Shown here one piece after another: positions 1-7,996 of a stretch of 64,000 nucleotides of DNA. The notes under the pieces are model-generated. The model was not told where the DNA came from. It worked only from the letters and a program-made list of their open reading frames with translations, and made no database searches. Source of the DNA: SIG351 sp045627045 (GTDB lineage: Bacteria > Bacillota > Clostridia > HGM11327); the NCBI GenBank assembly GCA_045627045.1, contig JAZQMY010000024.1, positions 62,001-126,000 on the forward strand, in the 5' to 3' direction. Each line of letters opens with the position of its first letter. Position 1 is the first letter of the stretch. The position numbers and the translations under genes were made by a program.

Positions 1-1475
1 ATATCATCCTCCCATATCAACGGAGGAATTTCAGCAGCAAGTCTGTCCTTGAGCTTTTCAGTCAGATTCTTATTCCTGATTATCTCATCAAGCGGAAGAA
101 TTATCCTTTCAAATCTGTCCTCACAGCACATCTGTGACACATTTTCAAATCTTGCCCTCAATGCGCTCTTTGTTCTTTCGGGTGCATCCGGTATTGAATA
201 GCTTTTTTCGGTAAAACTCCACGGTTCAGTTCTGCCTCTTTCTTCAAGAAGCTTTTCAAGTGCCTCACGCCTCATATCATTGAGCTTTGATGCTGGCAGA
301 GTAACGTTTCCCGATACCACCGCTCTCAATGAGTCAAGCACAAACGGAGTACCGCCCGTCTTTGAAACAGAACGTCTGATATATTCCTCGCTTGCCCTGA
401 GCTTTTCCGCAGGTTCAGGCTGACCGCCCGTCACGGTGACATAATTCGTACCGTCGGTAACCGTGAGCACGGAGGGCTCATTTTCCTTCAGCACTGCTTC
501 GGCATCAAAAGGAACGCTCTGTCGCTCGTTTCTGTAAAGTCCCGTCAGACCGGAAAGGCTTTCCGCAGATGCTTCAACGTCGGACTTTGTTCTTATTCCG
601 TACATTGAAACCATTCTTTTGCCGGTAAAATAGCCATCAGTGAATCCGCTTCTTGAGAATACCTTTTTCAGTGTCAGTATGTCAGGCTTGCCGCCTTCGA
701 GCGAAACACGGAGTGCCGTAACTGCCGCCGCAACGTATTCCGGGCGTTTCATTCTTCCTTCTATCTTGAACGACCTCACGCCTGCCTTTGCAAGCTCATC
801 GGCATTCTCGATATAGGACATATCCTTGAGCGATATTGCATACTCTCTGCCGGCGCGGTTGACAAAATTCAGTCTGCACGGCTGAGCACAAAGTCCTCTG
901 TTTCCGCTTCTGCCTCCGAGCATTGATGAAAGATAGCACATTCCAGAAACAGACGTACAGAGTGCGCCGTGAATAAATGTTTCCGTCTCGATTTCAGCCG
1001 AAGACGTGATGCTCCTTATTTCATCAATCGTAAGCTCTCTTGCAAGAACCGCTCTTGAGAATCCAAGCTCCTGCACCGCTTTCACGCCTTCTGAATTATG
1101 AACGGCCATCTGCGTGGATGCGTGCATCGGAAGATCAGGGCAACAATCCTTTATTATTCTTGCAACAGCCAAATCCTGCACGATTACTGCATCCGCTCCG
1201 CTTTCTGCAACGGATTTTACGGTGCTTATCAGCTCCTTTATCTCATTGTCAAATATCAGGGTATTGAGTGTTACGTGTACCTTGACATTTCTCTTATGGC
1301 AATAGGATACAGCGTTCTTCAGATCCTCATCTGTAAAGTTTTCAGCATTCTGCCTTGCATTGAAGCCCTTTGCGCCCATATATACGGCATTGGCTCCTGC
1401 TCTCACTGCGGCAACAAGCTGTTCCTTGCCTCCTACCGGAGCAAGTATTTCAGGTAATTCATCCGTCGTTCTCAT
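1..1475 (-). CDS. U32 family peptidase (collagenase-like), 3' end beyond window
   Basis: The reading frame opens at an ATG at 1475 and stays open to the window edge (about 491 codons), so the C-terminus is missing. The N-terminus has the U32 pattern: ILAPVGGKEQL near residue 9, AVYMGAKGFNAR near 31, and the family signature around ETFIHGALC followed by GNRGLCAQPCR near 190. The part after about residue 300 resembles the DUF3656 extension found in long U32 proteins of Clostridia. U32 members include collagenase-like proteases and tRNA/rRNA hydroxylation factors, so the substrate cannot be named. The ATG overlaps the stop of the upstream riboflavin transporter by 4 bases (ATGA), which implies translational coupling and a shared FMN-responsive transcript. 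Confidence 0.9.
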   Translation of the reverse strand, partial: MRTTDELPEILAPVGGKEQLVAAVRAGANAVYMGAKGFNARQNAENFTDEDLKNAVSYCHKRNVKVHVTLNTLIFDNEIKELISTVKSVAESGADAVIVQDLAVARIIKDCCPDLPMHASTQMAVHNSEGVKAVQELGFSRAVLARELTIDEIRSITSSAEIETETFIHGALCTSVSGMCYLSSMLGGRSGNRGLCAQPCRLNFVNRAGREYAISLKDMSYIENADELAKAGVRSFKIEGRMKRPEYVAAAVTALRVSLEGGKPDILTLKKVFSRSGFTDGYFTGKRMVSMYGIRTKSDVEASAESLSGLTGLYRNERQSVPFDAEAVLKENEPSVLTVTDGTNYVTVTGGQPEPAEKLRASEEYIRRSVSKTGGTPFVLDSLRAVVSGNVTLPASKLNDMRREALEKLLEERGRTEPWSFTEKSYSIPDAPERTKSALRARFENVSQMCCEDRFERIILPLDEIIRNKNLTEKLKDRLAAEIPPLIWEDD

Positions 1476-2122
1476 ATTATGCCTCTCAGATACAGTATGG
1501 AAAGAACACAAGCGGCGATCACCAGCAACGCAATTCCCGCCACAACCCACTTGCTTTTCTTGCTTTCAGTTGTTCCGTTGGAAGGCTCAAGTATCTTTGC
1601 ACGTCTCATGGCATTTACAATAGGCTTGTAAATAAGAAGTGTGATCGCACAGTTAAGTGCGCTCTTAATAAGGTTGAACGGCAGGAAAGCAGGAACAAGA
1701 AGCTTTGCTACCTCTTCCCTCGGGTAATTCATATATACAGGTGTCACAATGTAGTTCCAGAGAAGCATGGCACCCGTCATAAGCAAGCCGCCGCAGACAA
1801 GTCCCAGAAGAGCACCTGCCATATCTCTCTTCTTTCTGTAAATCACAGATGCCGTTACTGCAAAAATACTGCTTGATAGTACGTTCATGAAGAAGCCTAT
1901 TATTCCCGTATCACTTACAGTGAGCATTTCTATCAGCGAAGACAGCACTGCTATCACGAGCGCCGAAACAGGCCCGTATATGAAGCCTCCCAGAACTATA
2001 AGTGCATCCTTCGGATCAAACTTCAGGAACAACACCACAGGTATTCTGCCGATAGCCGCCGCCGAAAAAGAAAGTGCGGTAAGCATAGCAAGAACAGTTA
2101 ATTTTTTTACTTTTTTATCCAT
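1472..2122 (-). CDS. ribU: Riboflavin ECF transporter substrate-binding component RibU
   Basis: A 216-residue hydrophobic protein with about six membrane segments, the normal size for an ECF S-component. The N-terminus (KKLTVLAMLTALSF, then a segment with FDPKDA and a conserved glycine-rich helix) is typical of RibU-type riboflavin binders. RibU binds riboflavin outside the cell and works with a shared energising module (EcfA, EcfA', EcfT) that is not in this window. The vitamin is assigned mainly from context: an FMN riboswitch lies directly upstream. The start has a GAGGGTG ribosome site 5 to 6 bases before the ATG. The C-terminal tail (about residues 175-216) is polar and then ends in a last hydrophobic segment, which is slightly longer than usual. 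Confidence 0.88.
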   Translation of the reverse strand: MDKKVKKLTVLAMLTALSFSAAAIGRIPVVLFLKFDPKDALIVLGGFIYGPVSALVIAVLSSLIEMLTVSDTGIIGFFMNVLSSSIFAVTASVIYRKKRDMAGALLGLVCGGLLMTGAMLLWNYIVTPVYMNYPREEVAKLLVPAFLPFNLIKSALNCAITLLIYKPIVNAMRRAKILEPSNGTTESKKSKWVVAGIALLVIAACVLSILYLRGII

Positions 2123-2135
2123 TTTTTCACCCTCA

Positions 2136-2169
2136 AAAATCAGGCACCCCGTAAATCTTCCGGGATGCC
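2136..2169 (-). terminator. Intrinsic terminator of the FMN riboswitch expression platform
   Basis: On the minus strand a 9-bp stem (GGCATCCCG with CGGGGTGCC, one G-T pair) encloses a 9-base loop and is followed by TGATTTTT. It sits between the FMN aptamer and the ribU start and ends just before the ribosome site. This is the layout expected if FMN binding lets the terminator form and shuts off ribU. Confidence 0.8.
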
Positions 2170-2186
2170 GTCATATCATGTTAAAC

Positions 2187-2303
2187 GTCATCTTCTTCCA
2201 TCCGGACTATAACCGTCGGCTCCGGAATTTCACCGGATCATGCATTTGCTCGCGGGCTGTCACCGCCGATGGGGAATCTCACCCCACCCCGAAGATATAT
2301 TGT
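2187..2303 (-). promoter_or_regulatory. FMN riboswitch (RFN element)
   Basis: The minus strand shows the conserved RFN blocks in order: TCTTCGGGG, TGGGGTGAGATTCCC, GGCGGTGACAGCCCGCGAGC, GATCCGGTGAAATTCCGGAG, CCGACGGTTATAGTCCGGAT and GAAGA. These form the closing stem and five peripheral helices of the FMN aptamer. High FMN should terminate transcription of ribU and the coupled U32 gene. A possible promoter lies just upstream (TTGCAA, 17 bases, TATATC). Confidence 0.96.
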
Positions 2304-2390
2304 TTTTTTATGTTTTTTGCAAAAATTGTGGAATTGATCATCCTTTACAGCATATTATTTGCCATTGATGGGATCAAATCCGTATTATCA

Positions 2391-3662
2391 TTATTCGATT
2401 ACTGCAGTACCGATTCCGCGGATGCTGAGCTTTGTGACACAGCCTTCGCCGAATACGCTTTCCATTGCCTTCTTGTAGCCTTCGAACTCGTTTGCAGGGA
2501 TAAATGCTTGGATTGTTCCGGCAAATCCGCCGCCGTGTACTCTTGCGGCAAATCTGAAGTTTCTGCAGTACTCTCTTGTAACAGCAAGTGCCATTGTTAC
2601 GCCCTGCTCAAGAGGATTCTTCGGAGTCATGCAGTTCTGAAGATATTCCCATGAGCTGTTACCTGAATCATTCACGCACTCAAGGAAGCCATCGAAGTCG
2701 CCCTTTTTGATAAGCTCTATCTGCTTTGATACACGCTTATTATCATTTATGAAGTGGATGGCACGAAGCACTGCTCTGTCGCCGAGCTTTGCTCTGAGCT
2801 TGCCTGCATTTGCAAGTATCTGCTCCATAGTGATGTCACGAAGCACCTCTTCGCCGAATTCTGCAGCAACTGCCTTCATTTCCTTCGGAACAGATGCATA
2901 ATCGTCTGTAAGGTCTGCATGGTTACCGCCTGTATCAACTACCGCAAGACAGTATCCGAGCTTCTGAAGGTCGAGCTGAACCTGCTCAACAACAGGGTTC
3001 TTTGTATCCCTGAAGTCTATTGAGATAACGCCGCCTACTGCGCAAGCCGTCTGATCCATCAGACCGCAAGGCTTGCCAAAGTATACGTTTTCAGCATACT
3101 GACCGATCTTTGCAAGCTCAACAGGAGCAATTTCGTTATCCTTGTTATAAAGATGTGAAAATATCTTTCCGATGAGCACCTCAATGGAAGCAGATGAGCT
3201 CAAGCCGCTGCCTCTCTTTACCGTGCTTGAAATATATGCATTGAAGCCGCCGATCTTATATCCGAGCTCTAAAAGCTTTGCAGCAATGCCTCTTACGAGT
3301 GCTACCGTCGTTTCCTTCTCCTTTGGATTCGGCTCCGTATTTGCAATATTTACCTTGAACGGGCGCTGATAGCCTACGGAATAGATATTTACCATAGTAT
3401 CATCTGTAGGTACTACAATTGCGGCTGAATCAAGATCAACACTGCCTGCAAGCACGCATCCGTGGTTGTGATCGGTATGATTTCCGCCTATTTCCGTTCT
3501 TCCCGGAGTTGAGAAAATATAAAACATCTCCGGTTCGCCGAACTTTTCAACGAAAAGTCTGTAAAGCTCCTGATATCTTGCCTTGGCGGCCTCGGTATCC
3601 GGATATATTTCTGCAAAAGCCTGATTTTTTTCAAGCTGACAAAGATCGTCTCTTGTAAGCAT
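2391..3662 (-). CDS. galK: Galactokinase
   Basis: A 423-residue GHMP-superfamily kinase that phosphorylates galactose at C1 with ATP, the first committed step of the Leloir pathway in the cytoplasm. The galactose signature PGRTEIGGNHTDHNHG is at residues 53-68, in the clostridial form with GGNH where most bacterial enzymes have GEHT. The ATP loop RGSGLSSSAS is near 150-159, and the third GHMP motif (VHGGGFAGTIQAF) is near 380. The length fits galactokinases, which run about 390-430 residues. The gene follows galE on the same strand with a 29-base gap, and galT lies divergently beyond galE, so the three Leloir enzymes are together. Confidence 0.96.
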   Translation of the reverse strand: MLTRDDLCQLEKNQAFAEIYPDTEAAKARYQELYRLFVEKFGEPEMFYIFSTPGRTEIGGNHTDHNHGCVLAGSVDLDSAAIVVPTDDTMVNIYSVGYQRPFKVNIANTEPNPKEKETTVALVRGIAAKLLELGYKIGGFNAYISSTVKRGSGLSSSASIEVLIGKIFSHLYNKDNEIAPVELAKIGQYAENVYFGKPCGLMDQTACAVGGVISIDFRDTKNPVVEQVQLDLQKLGYCLAVVDTGGNHADLTDDYASVPKEMKAVAAEFGEEVLRDITMEQILANAGKLRAKLGDRAVLRAIHFINDNKRVSKQIELIKKGDFDGFLECVNDSGNSSWEYLQNCMTPKNPLEQGVTMALAVTREYCRNFRFAARVHGGGFAGTIQAFIPANEFEGYKKAMESVFGEGCVTKLSIRGIGTAVIE

Positions 3663-3691
3663 ATGATTTATTTCCTTTCAGTTTTATTCTG

Positions 3692-4705
3692 TCAGTCGTC
3701 GTAACCGTTCGGATTCATTTCCTGCCAACGTGCGGCATCCTCGCACATCTGATTTATATCCTTCTCTGCCTTCCAGCCGAGGATATTGAGTGCCTTTGTA
3801 GGATCTGCATAACATTCACCGATGTCGCCGGGTCTTCTCGGTGCGACCTTGTAATTTACCTTTTTGCCTGTTGCCTTCTCATATGCCTTGATTATCTCAA
3901 AAACAGAGTAGCCGTTACCTGTACCGATATTGAAGTAATCAATTCCGTTTGCATTTACGACCCAGTCAAGAGCCTTGAGATGTGCCTTTGCAAGGTCAAC
4001 AACGTGAATGTAATCTCTTACGCCTGTGCCGTCCTTTGTATCGTAGTCGTCGCCGAATACAGAAAGGCACTTGAGCTTTCCTGCGGCAACCTGTGATACA
4101 TACGGAAGGAGATTGTTCGGGATGCCCTTAGGATCCTCGCCGATGAGTCCGCTCTTGTGTGCGCCGATAGGATTGAAGTAACGGAGTATCGATACGCCCC
4201 AGTCCTTATCGGAAACAGTTACGTCCTTGAGAATTCTTTCGATTTCAAGCTTTGTCTCGCCGTAGGGGTTCGTTGTTGAAAGAGGGAATGTCTCTCTTAT
4301 CGGAACCGATTCAGGCTTGCCGTATACTGTTGCGGAAGAGCTGAATACGATTTTCTTCACGTTATGCTCTGCCATCACTTCACAGAGTACGAGAGTACCT
4401 GTAATATTGTTATGATAATATCTGAGAGGCTGTTCAACGGATTCACCTACTGCCTTCAGACCTGCAAAATGAATAACTGCATCTACTTCGTTCTCATCAA
4501 AAATCTTTGAAAGGGCTGCCTTATCGAGCAAATCAGCCTGATAGAACTTAAAGTCCTTGCCTGTGATTTTTCTGATTCTGTCAAGCACAACAGGCTTGCT
4601 GTTCACAAAATTATCAACAATTATTACTTCTCTGTTGTCATTGAGAAGCTCCACTACCGTGTGTGAGCCTATAAAACCCGCACCACCTGTTACCAATACC
4701 TTCAT
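3692..4705 (-). CDS. galE: UDP-glucose 4-epimerase
   Basis: A 337-residue extended short-chain dehydrogenase that interconverts UDP-galactose and UDP-glucose with bound NAD. The Rossmann motif TGGAGFIGSH is at residues 6-15, the serine motif FSSSATVYG at about 121-129, and the catalytic YGETK at 148-152, where Tyr148 and Lys152 form the YxxxK pair. Length and motif spacing match bacterial GalE. It is the first gene of the minus-strand galE-galK pair and starts 163 bases from the divergent galT, so it probably shares a regulated intergenic region with it. Confidence 0.97.
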   Translation of the reverse strand: MKVLVTGGAGFIGSHTVVELLNDNREVIIVDNFVNSKPVVLDRIRKITGKDFKFYQADLLDKAALSKIFDENEVDAVIHFAGLKAVGESVEQPLRYYHNNITGTLVLCEVMAEHNVKKIVFSSSATVYGKPESVPIRETFPLSTTNPYGETKLEIERILKDVTVSDKDWGVSILRYFNPIGAHKSGLIGEDPKGIPNNLLPYVSQVAAGKLKCLSVFGDDYDTKDGTGVRDYIHVVDLAKAHLKALDWVVNANGIDYFNIGTGNGYSVFEIIKAYEKATGKKVNYKVAPRRPGDIGECYADPTKALNILGWKAEKDINQMCEDAARWQEMNPNGYDD

Positions 4706-4868
4706 TTTACACTATCCTCTTCTAAAAAAATATAAAAATTTTTCAATTTAGGTCTTTATTTTTTTTCAAAAATATATTATAATAAATAAAATGTTTTTTG
4801 ACATTTTATGCTATCGTATATTATATCATTTTATCAGTTTTTTTTCAACAGGTTAGGGGCATATTTTT
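4706..4868. promoter_or_regulatory. Divergent galE / galT promoter region
   Basis: This AT-rich gap separates the divergent galE and galT starts. On the plus strand a TTGACA at 4798-4803 is followed after 17 or 18 bases by TTATAT or TATATC (4821-4827), a good promoter for galT. galT has an AGGGG ribosome site 8 bases before its ATG. On the minus strand a TATAAT occurs near 4780-4786 with only a weak -35 match for galE. I see no clear operator palindrome. Confidence 0.5.
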
Positions 4869-6416
4869 ATGATTTATAACGAAAAAATTGCATATTACGC
4901 TGAAGCACTTCTGAATTATGCAAGAAAAAAGGAATTATTTGACACCAGAGACACCGTTTACGTTCGCAATGCACTTATCTCGAAGCTCCTTCTGGATAAG
5001 CCTTATGACGGCGTATGTGCCGACACTCCGGACGAGCCGGCGCCGATACTCGAAAAGCTTCTCGATGAGATTGCAAGTGATAAGGAGCGTCAGCCGATAC
5101 TTCTTCCCGACAACACCGTAACCTACCGTGATCTTCTCGACACGGCAATAATGGGTTGTCTCGTTGAGTGGCCCTCAGTGGTAACATCAAGATTTGAGGC
5201 TCTCGAATCAATGGAAGGTATCCACGCCGCAACAGATTATTTCTATGCGCTTGCTCTTGATTCAAACTACATCCGCCGTGACAGGATCAGAAAGAACAAA
5301 ATCTGGTCATATCAGAGCAGATATGCAAACCTCACTGTTACGATTAATCTCACAAAGCCTGAAAAGGATCCGAAGGAAATCGCCAAGCTCAAATCGATCC
5401 CTGCAAGCGGATATCCCAAGTGTCTTCTCTGCCCCCAGAACGAGGGTTACAGCGGCACGGCAAATAACCCCGCAAGACAGAACCACAGAGTAATACCTCT
5501 CACTCTTAACGGTGAATCATGGTCAATGCAGTATTCACCTTACGTTTACTATAATGAACACTGCATCGTTTTCAGAAACGAGCATCTTCCTATGAAGATA
5601 GAGCATGACTCATTCATTCGTCTGCTCTCATTCTGTGAGAGAGTGCCTCACTACTTCATAGGCTCCAATTCAGACCTGCCAATCGTAGGCGGCTCAATTC
5701 TCACTCACGATCATTTCCAGGGCGGTAATGCGGTAATGCCTATGTTCACGAGCTCCGTTGTGGCAAAGTTCACATCCGAAAAGTTCCCGTCAACAGAGAT
5801 GGCAATCATCAACTGGCCTATGTCAACGGTGAAACTCACAGGCACAGATAAAAACGAGCTTACGGAAGCCGCTTATGAAATTCACACAAAGTGGATGAAT
5901 TACTCCGACCCCGAGCACGATATCATAGCATATACGGACGGCACAAGACACAACACCGTCACACCTATCGTCCGCAAAGAAGACAATAAATTTGCCGTTT
6001 ACATCGTTCTCCGCAACAACCGCACATCCGAGGCTCATCCTGACGGTATTTTCCATCCTCACAAGGAATGGCATCATATCAAGAAGGAAAATATCGGTCT
6101 CATCGAGGTTATGGGCTACTTCATCCTTCCGGGAAGACTTGCAAACGAGCTGAAGCTTCTTGCCGATGCAATGGTGAACGATTCTCTTGACAGCCTTGCC
6201 GAGAATTCACCTGCATTCAAGCACAAGGACTGGGCAAAGGAAATTCTTGCAAGAGAAAAGATCACCGCAGAAAACGTTACCGAAATCCTCCGTAAGGAAG
6301 TCGGCGCTGTCTGCACTCACGTTCTTGAAGACTCAGGCGTTTTCAAGACAGATGCAAAGGGCATAAGCGGATTCACGAAATTCCTCACAACAGAGTTATC
6401 CTACAAAGCCGAATAA
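4869..6416 (+). CDS. galT: UDP-glucose--hexose-1-phosphate uridylyltransferase (GalT family 2)
   Basis: A 515-residue enzyme that exchanges UMP between UDP-glucose and galactose-1-phosphate. The length and sequence (GGSILTHDHFQGG near residue 275, EWHHIKKENIGLIEVMG near 400) fit the long Firmicute-type GalT rather than the roughly 350-residue E. coli type. The HDHFQGG stretch carries the histidine-based active site of the HIT superfamily; its exact catalytic His was not mapped. An LCPQNEGYSG stretch near 182 is also typical. It is the only plus-strand gene in this neighbourhood and ends at a strong terminator. Confidence 0.95.
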   Translation: MIYNEKIAYYAEALLNYARKKELFDTRDTVYVRNALISKLLLDKPYDGVCADTPDEPAPILEKLLDEIASDKERQPILLPDNTVTYRDLLDTAIMGCLVEWPSVVTSRFEALESMEGIHAATDYFYALALDSNYIRRDRIRKNKIWSYQSRYANLTVTINLTKPEKDPKEIAKLKSIPASGYPKCLLCPQNEGYSGTANNPARQNHRVIPLTLNGESWSMQYSPYVYYNEHCIVFRNEHLPMKIEHDSFIRLLSFCERVPHYFIGSNSDLPIVGGSILTHDHFQGGNAVMPMFTSSVVAKFTSEKFPSTEMAIINWPMSTVKLTGTDKNELTEAAYEIHTKWMNYSDPEHDIIAYTDGTRHNTVTPIVRKEDNKFAVYIVLRNNRTSEAHPDGIFHPHKEWHHIKKENIGLIEVMGYFILPGRLANELKLLADAMVNDSLDSLAENSPAFKHKDWAKEILAREKITAENVTEILRKEVGAVCTHVLEDSGVFKTDAKGISGFTKFLTTELSYKAE

Positions 6417-6426
6417 TTACAAAGCA

Positions 6427-6471
6427 AATCCCGTGGAACGTTCTCCGCGGGATTTTTTATTTTTTTTCGTG
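6427..6471 (+). terminator. Rho-independent terminator of galT
   Basis: The 10-bp inverted repeat AATCCCGTGG / CCGCGGGATT (one G-T pair) has an 8-base loop and is followed by a T-rich tract (TTTTTTATTTTTTTT). It begins 10 bases after the galT stop. Confidence 0.9.
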
Positions 6472-6790
6472 TTTTCCGCAAAAACCTATTTTTTCACTCA
6501 AAAATGTAAACAGATTCAACATAATTGTTATTTTTCATACAGTTTTCAACATCAGCAATACAATTTGTCAACATTGCAATGACTTTTCAACATTCAATGT
6601 TGATTTTTAAGGCTTTCAATGTGGAAAGTTATCGAAAAGTGTCTGTATTTGTTGACAAATCAACCTGTTCATGTTGAAAACCTGCTCTTTATCGTCGAAA
6701 ACGCAGCTTTTTCCGTCGAAAAAAGGCAGTTCTGCTGACATTATGTCGAAAACTACCTTTGCTTTCATTTTTTTATTTACTATTGGTAAA
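6472..6790. repeat. Intergenic region with iterated TTTTCAACAT and GTCGAAAA units
   Basis: No credible gene lies between galT and the convergent membrane-protein gene. The region instead holds repeated short words. TTCAACAT or TTTTCAACAT occurs at 6515, 6543 and 6584, with the inverse ATGTTGAAAA at 6671-6680. A 15-base palindrome, CAACATTCAATGTTG, is at 6588-6602. GTCGAAAA occurs three times, at 6694, 6715 and 6745. The function is unknown. It could be a protein-binding array, a small RNA, or just AT-rich 3' sequence. Confidence 0.45.
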
Positions 6791-7996
6791 TCACATTTTA
6801 TTTTCTTTTTTTGCCTGAACCGAGCGGATGTATTTTGTCCACCTGATATAGCCGTATGTTGTATTCGTAAGATATCCTATCTTCAGCACGAGCAGAACAT
6901 ACTGTCCCGAAAGGATGTTTATCACTGCCTCGCCGATCGAATTAAGATACCATGCTATCCACTGTTCTCTGTATCTGAAAAGAATAAACAAGCCGTTTGC
7001 AATGCCTACCGCAGATACGCAGGAATCAATATAGCAAATCAGGTTGGCAAGAGATCTGTTTCCGCCGAAAAGATCAGTTGCAATGTCAAGCTGTGAAAGG
7101 AAATATCCCACCACCACCGTCCAGACCACGATTCCCGCAATAACAAGCACTGCACCAATTCCCGAAAGCTTTCTTACTACCGTCAGTTCCTCTTCGTCCT
7201 TGTCGGGATGCTTGTGCCAGTTGAAGAAGCTTATTATATCAACAGGCAGCCAGAAGAAGAGAGTTGTTGCCATTGTTGCGAATCTGTAAGCAAGCAATAC
7301 GCAGATGAGTATCTCCGCCAACTCAACAAATATGGACACTATAAAGTTCCATTTGCTCTGCTTTGATATCAGCAATTCGCAAAGGATGTTAAGGAACGTA
7401 TCCAAAAGATACAATACCATTATCCACAAACCGTTTATTCCGTTCATATCCTCTTCGGGGAAAATGACGGATACGACCGATGCCGCAGCAAGTATCGAAA
7501 TAAACCAGATTTTCTCGTATGTAGTGAAGAATCCTGCAAAAAAGGTTATTACCGCAAGTCCGACCGCAACAAGCAGAAGAGCAACTGCTACACCGAACAG
7601 TGAATTCTGTTCTTCAGCAAATAAATTTTTTGCGCCGGATAGTATTTCGGCTTCGTCCGGTTCATGGTCAAATGCGATATATTCCGATTCATTTATCTCA
7701 TAAACCCAGCCCTCTACCGTCTCGTCTTCGGCAAGCTCTTCCCACTCTTCGTAGGAATAATCAACGTACATCGTATAATCTTCTGACTCGAATTCCACAC
7801 GACATATCGTTTCGTTTTCATGGTCTTCCTCCGGATCATACACCCTTTCAAACGTATACTTTCCGGTGAAGTTATATGTCACGGCTTTATTTACCGCAAC
7901 TGTTCCCATCGCAAACAATACAACCGATGCGATGATAAGAATAGCCATGACAACAATTTCACTGTAAAATAATTTTCCTTTTTTCATTCCGATCAA
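6791..7996 (-). CDS. PnuC-like membrane transporter with extra N-terminal extracellular domain
   Basis: A 401-residue membrane protein. The C-terminal ~250 residues resemble PnuC vitamin transporters (nicotinamide riboside and related precursors): WLPVDIISFFNWHKH near 245, a REQWIAWY stretch near 345, and a C-terminal NTTYGYIRW. Ahead of this is one N-terminal membrane segment (about residues 10-33), then an acidic soluble stretch of about 90 residues with many Asp, Glu and Tyr, then a second hydrophobic pair. Ordinary PnuC proteins are about 200-250 residues, so this is an extended or fused form. It overlaps the upstream PLP-enzyme gene by 4 bases (ATGA), so the two are co-translated. The substrate cannot be read from sequence. 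Confidence 0.65.
   Translation of the reverse strand: MIGMKKGKLFYSEIVVMAILIIASVVLFAMGTVAVNKAVTYNFTGKYTFERVYDPEEDHENETICRVEFESEDYTMYVDYSYEEWEELAEDETVEGWVYEINESEYIAFDHEPDEAEILSGAKNLFAEEQNSLFGVAVALLLVAVGLAVITFFAGFFTTYEKIWFISILAAASVVSVIFPEEDMNGINGLWIMVLYLLDTFLNILCELLISKQSKWNFIVSIFVELAEILICVLLAYRFATMATTLFFWLPVDIISFFNWHKHPDKDEEELTVVRKLSGIGAVLVIAGIVVWTVVVGYFLSQLDIATDLFGGNRSLANLICYIDSCVSAVGIANGLFILFRYREQWIAWYLNSIGEAVINILSGQYVLLVLKIGYLTNTTYGYIRWTKYIRSVQAKKENKM

Noticed and set aside
1040..1457. Plus-strand open frames over the U32 gene
   Set aside because: They lie inside the U32 coding frame on the other strand and show no known motif.
2754..3658. Plus-strand frames inside galK
   Set aside because: Opposite-strand shadows of a clear galactokinase.
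6588..6602. CAACATTCAATGTTG as a replication-origin or DnaA-type site
   Set aside because: It does not match the DnaA box (TTATCCACA), and no origin genes are nearby.
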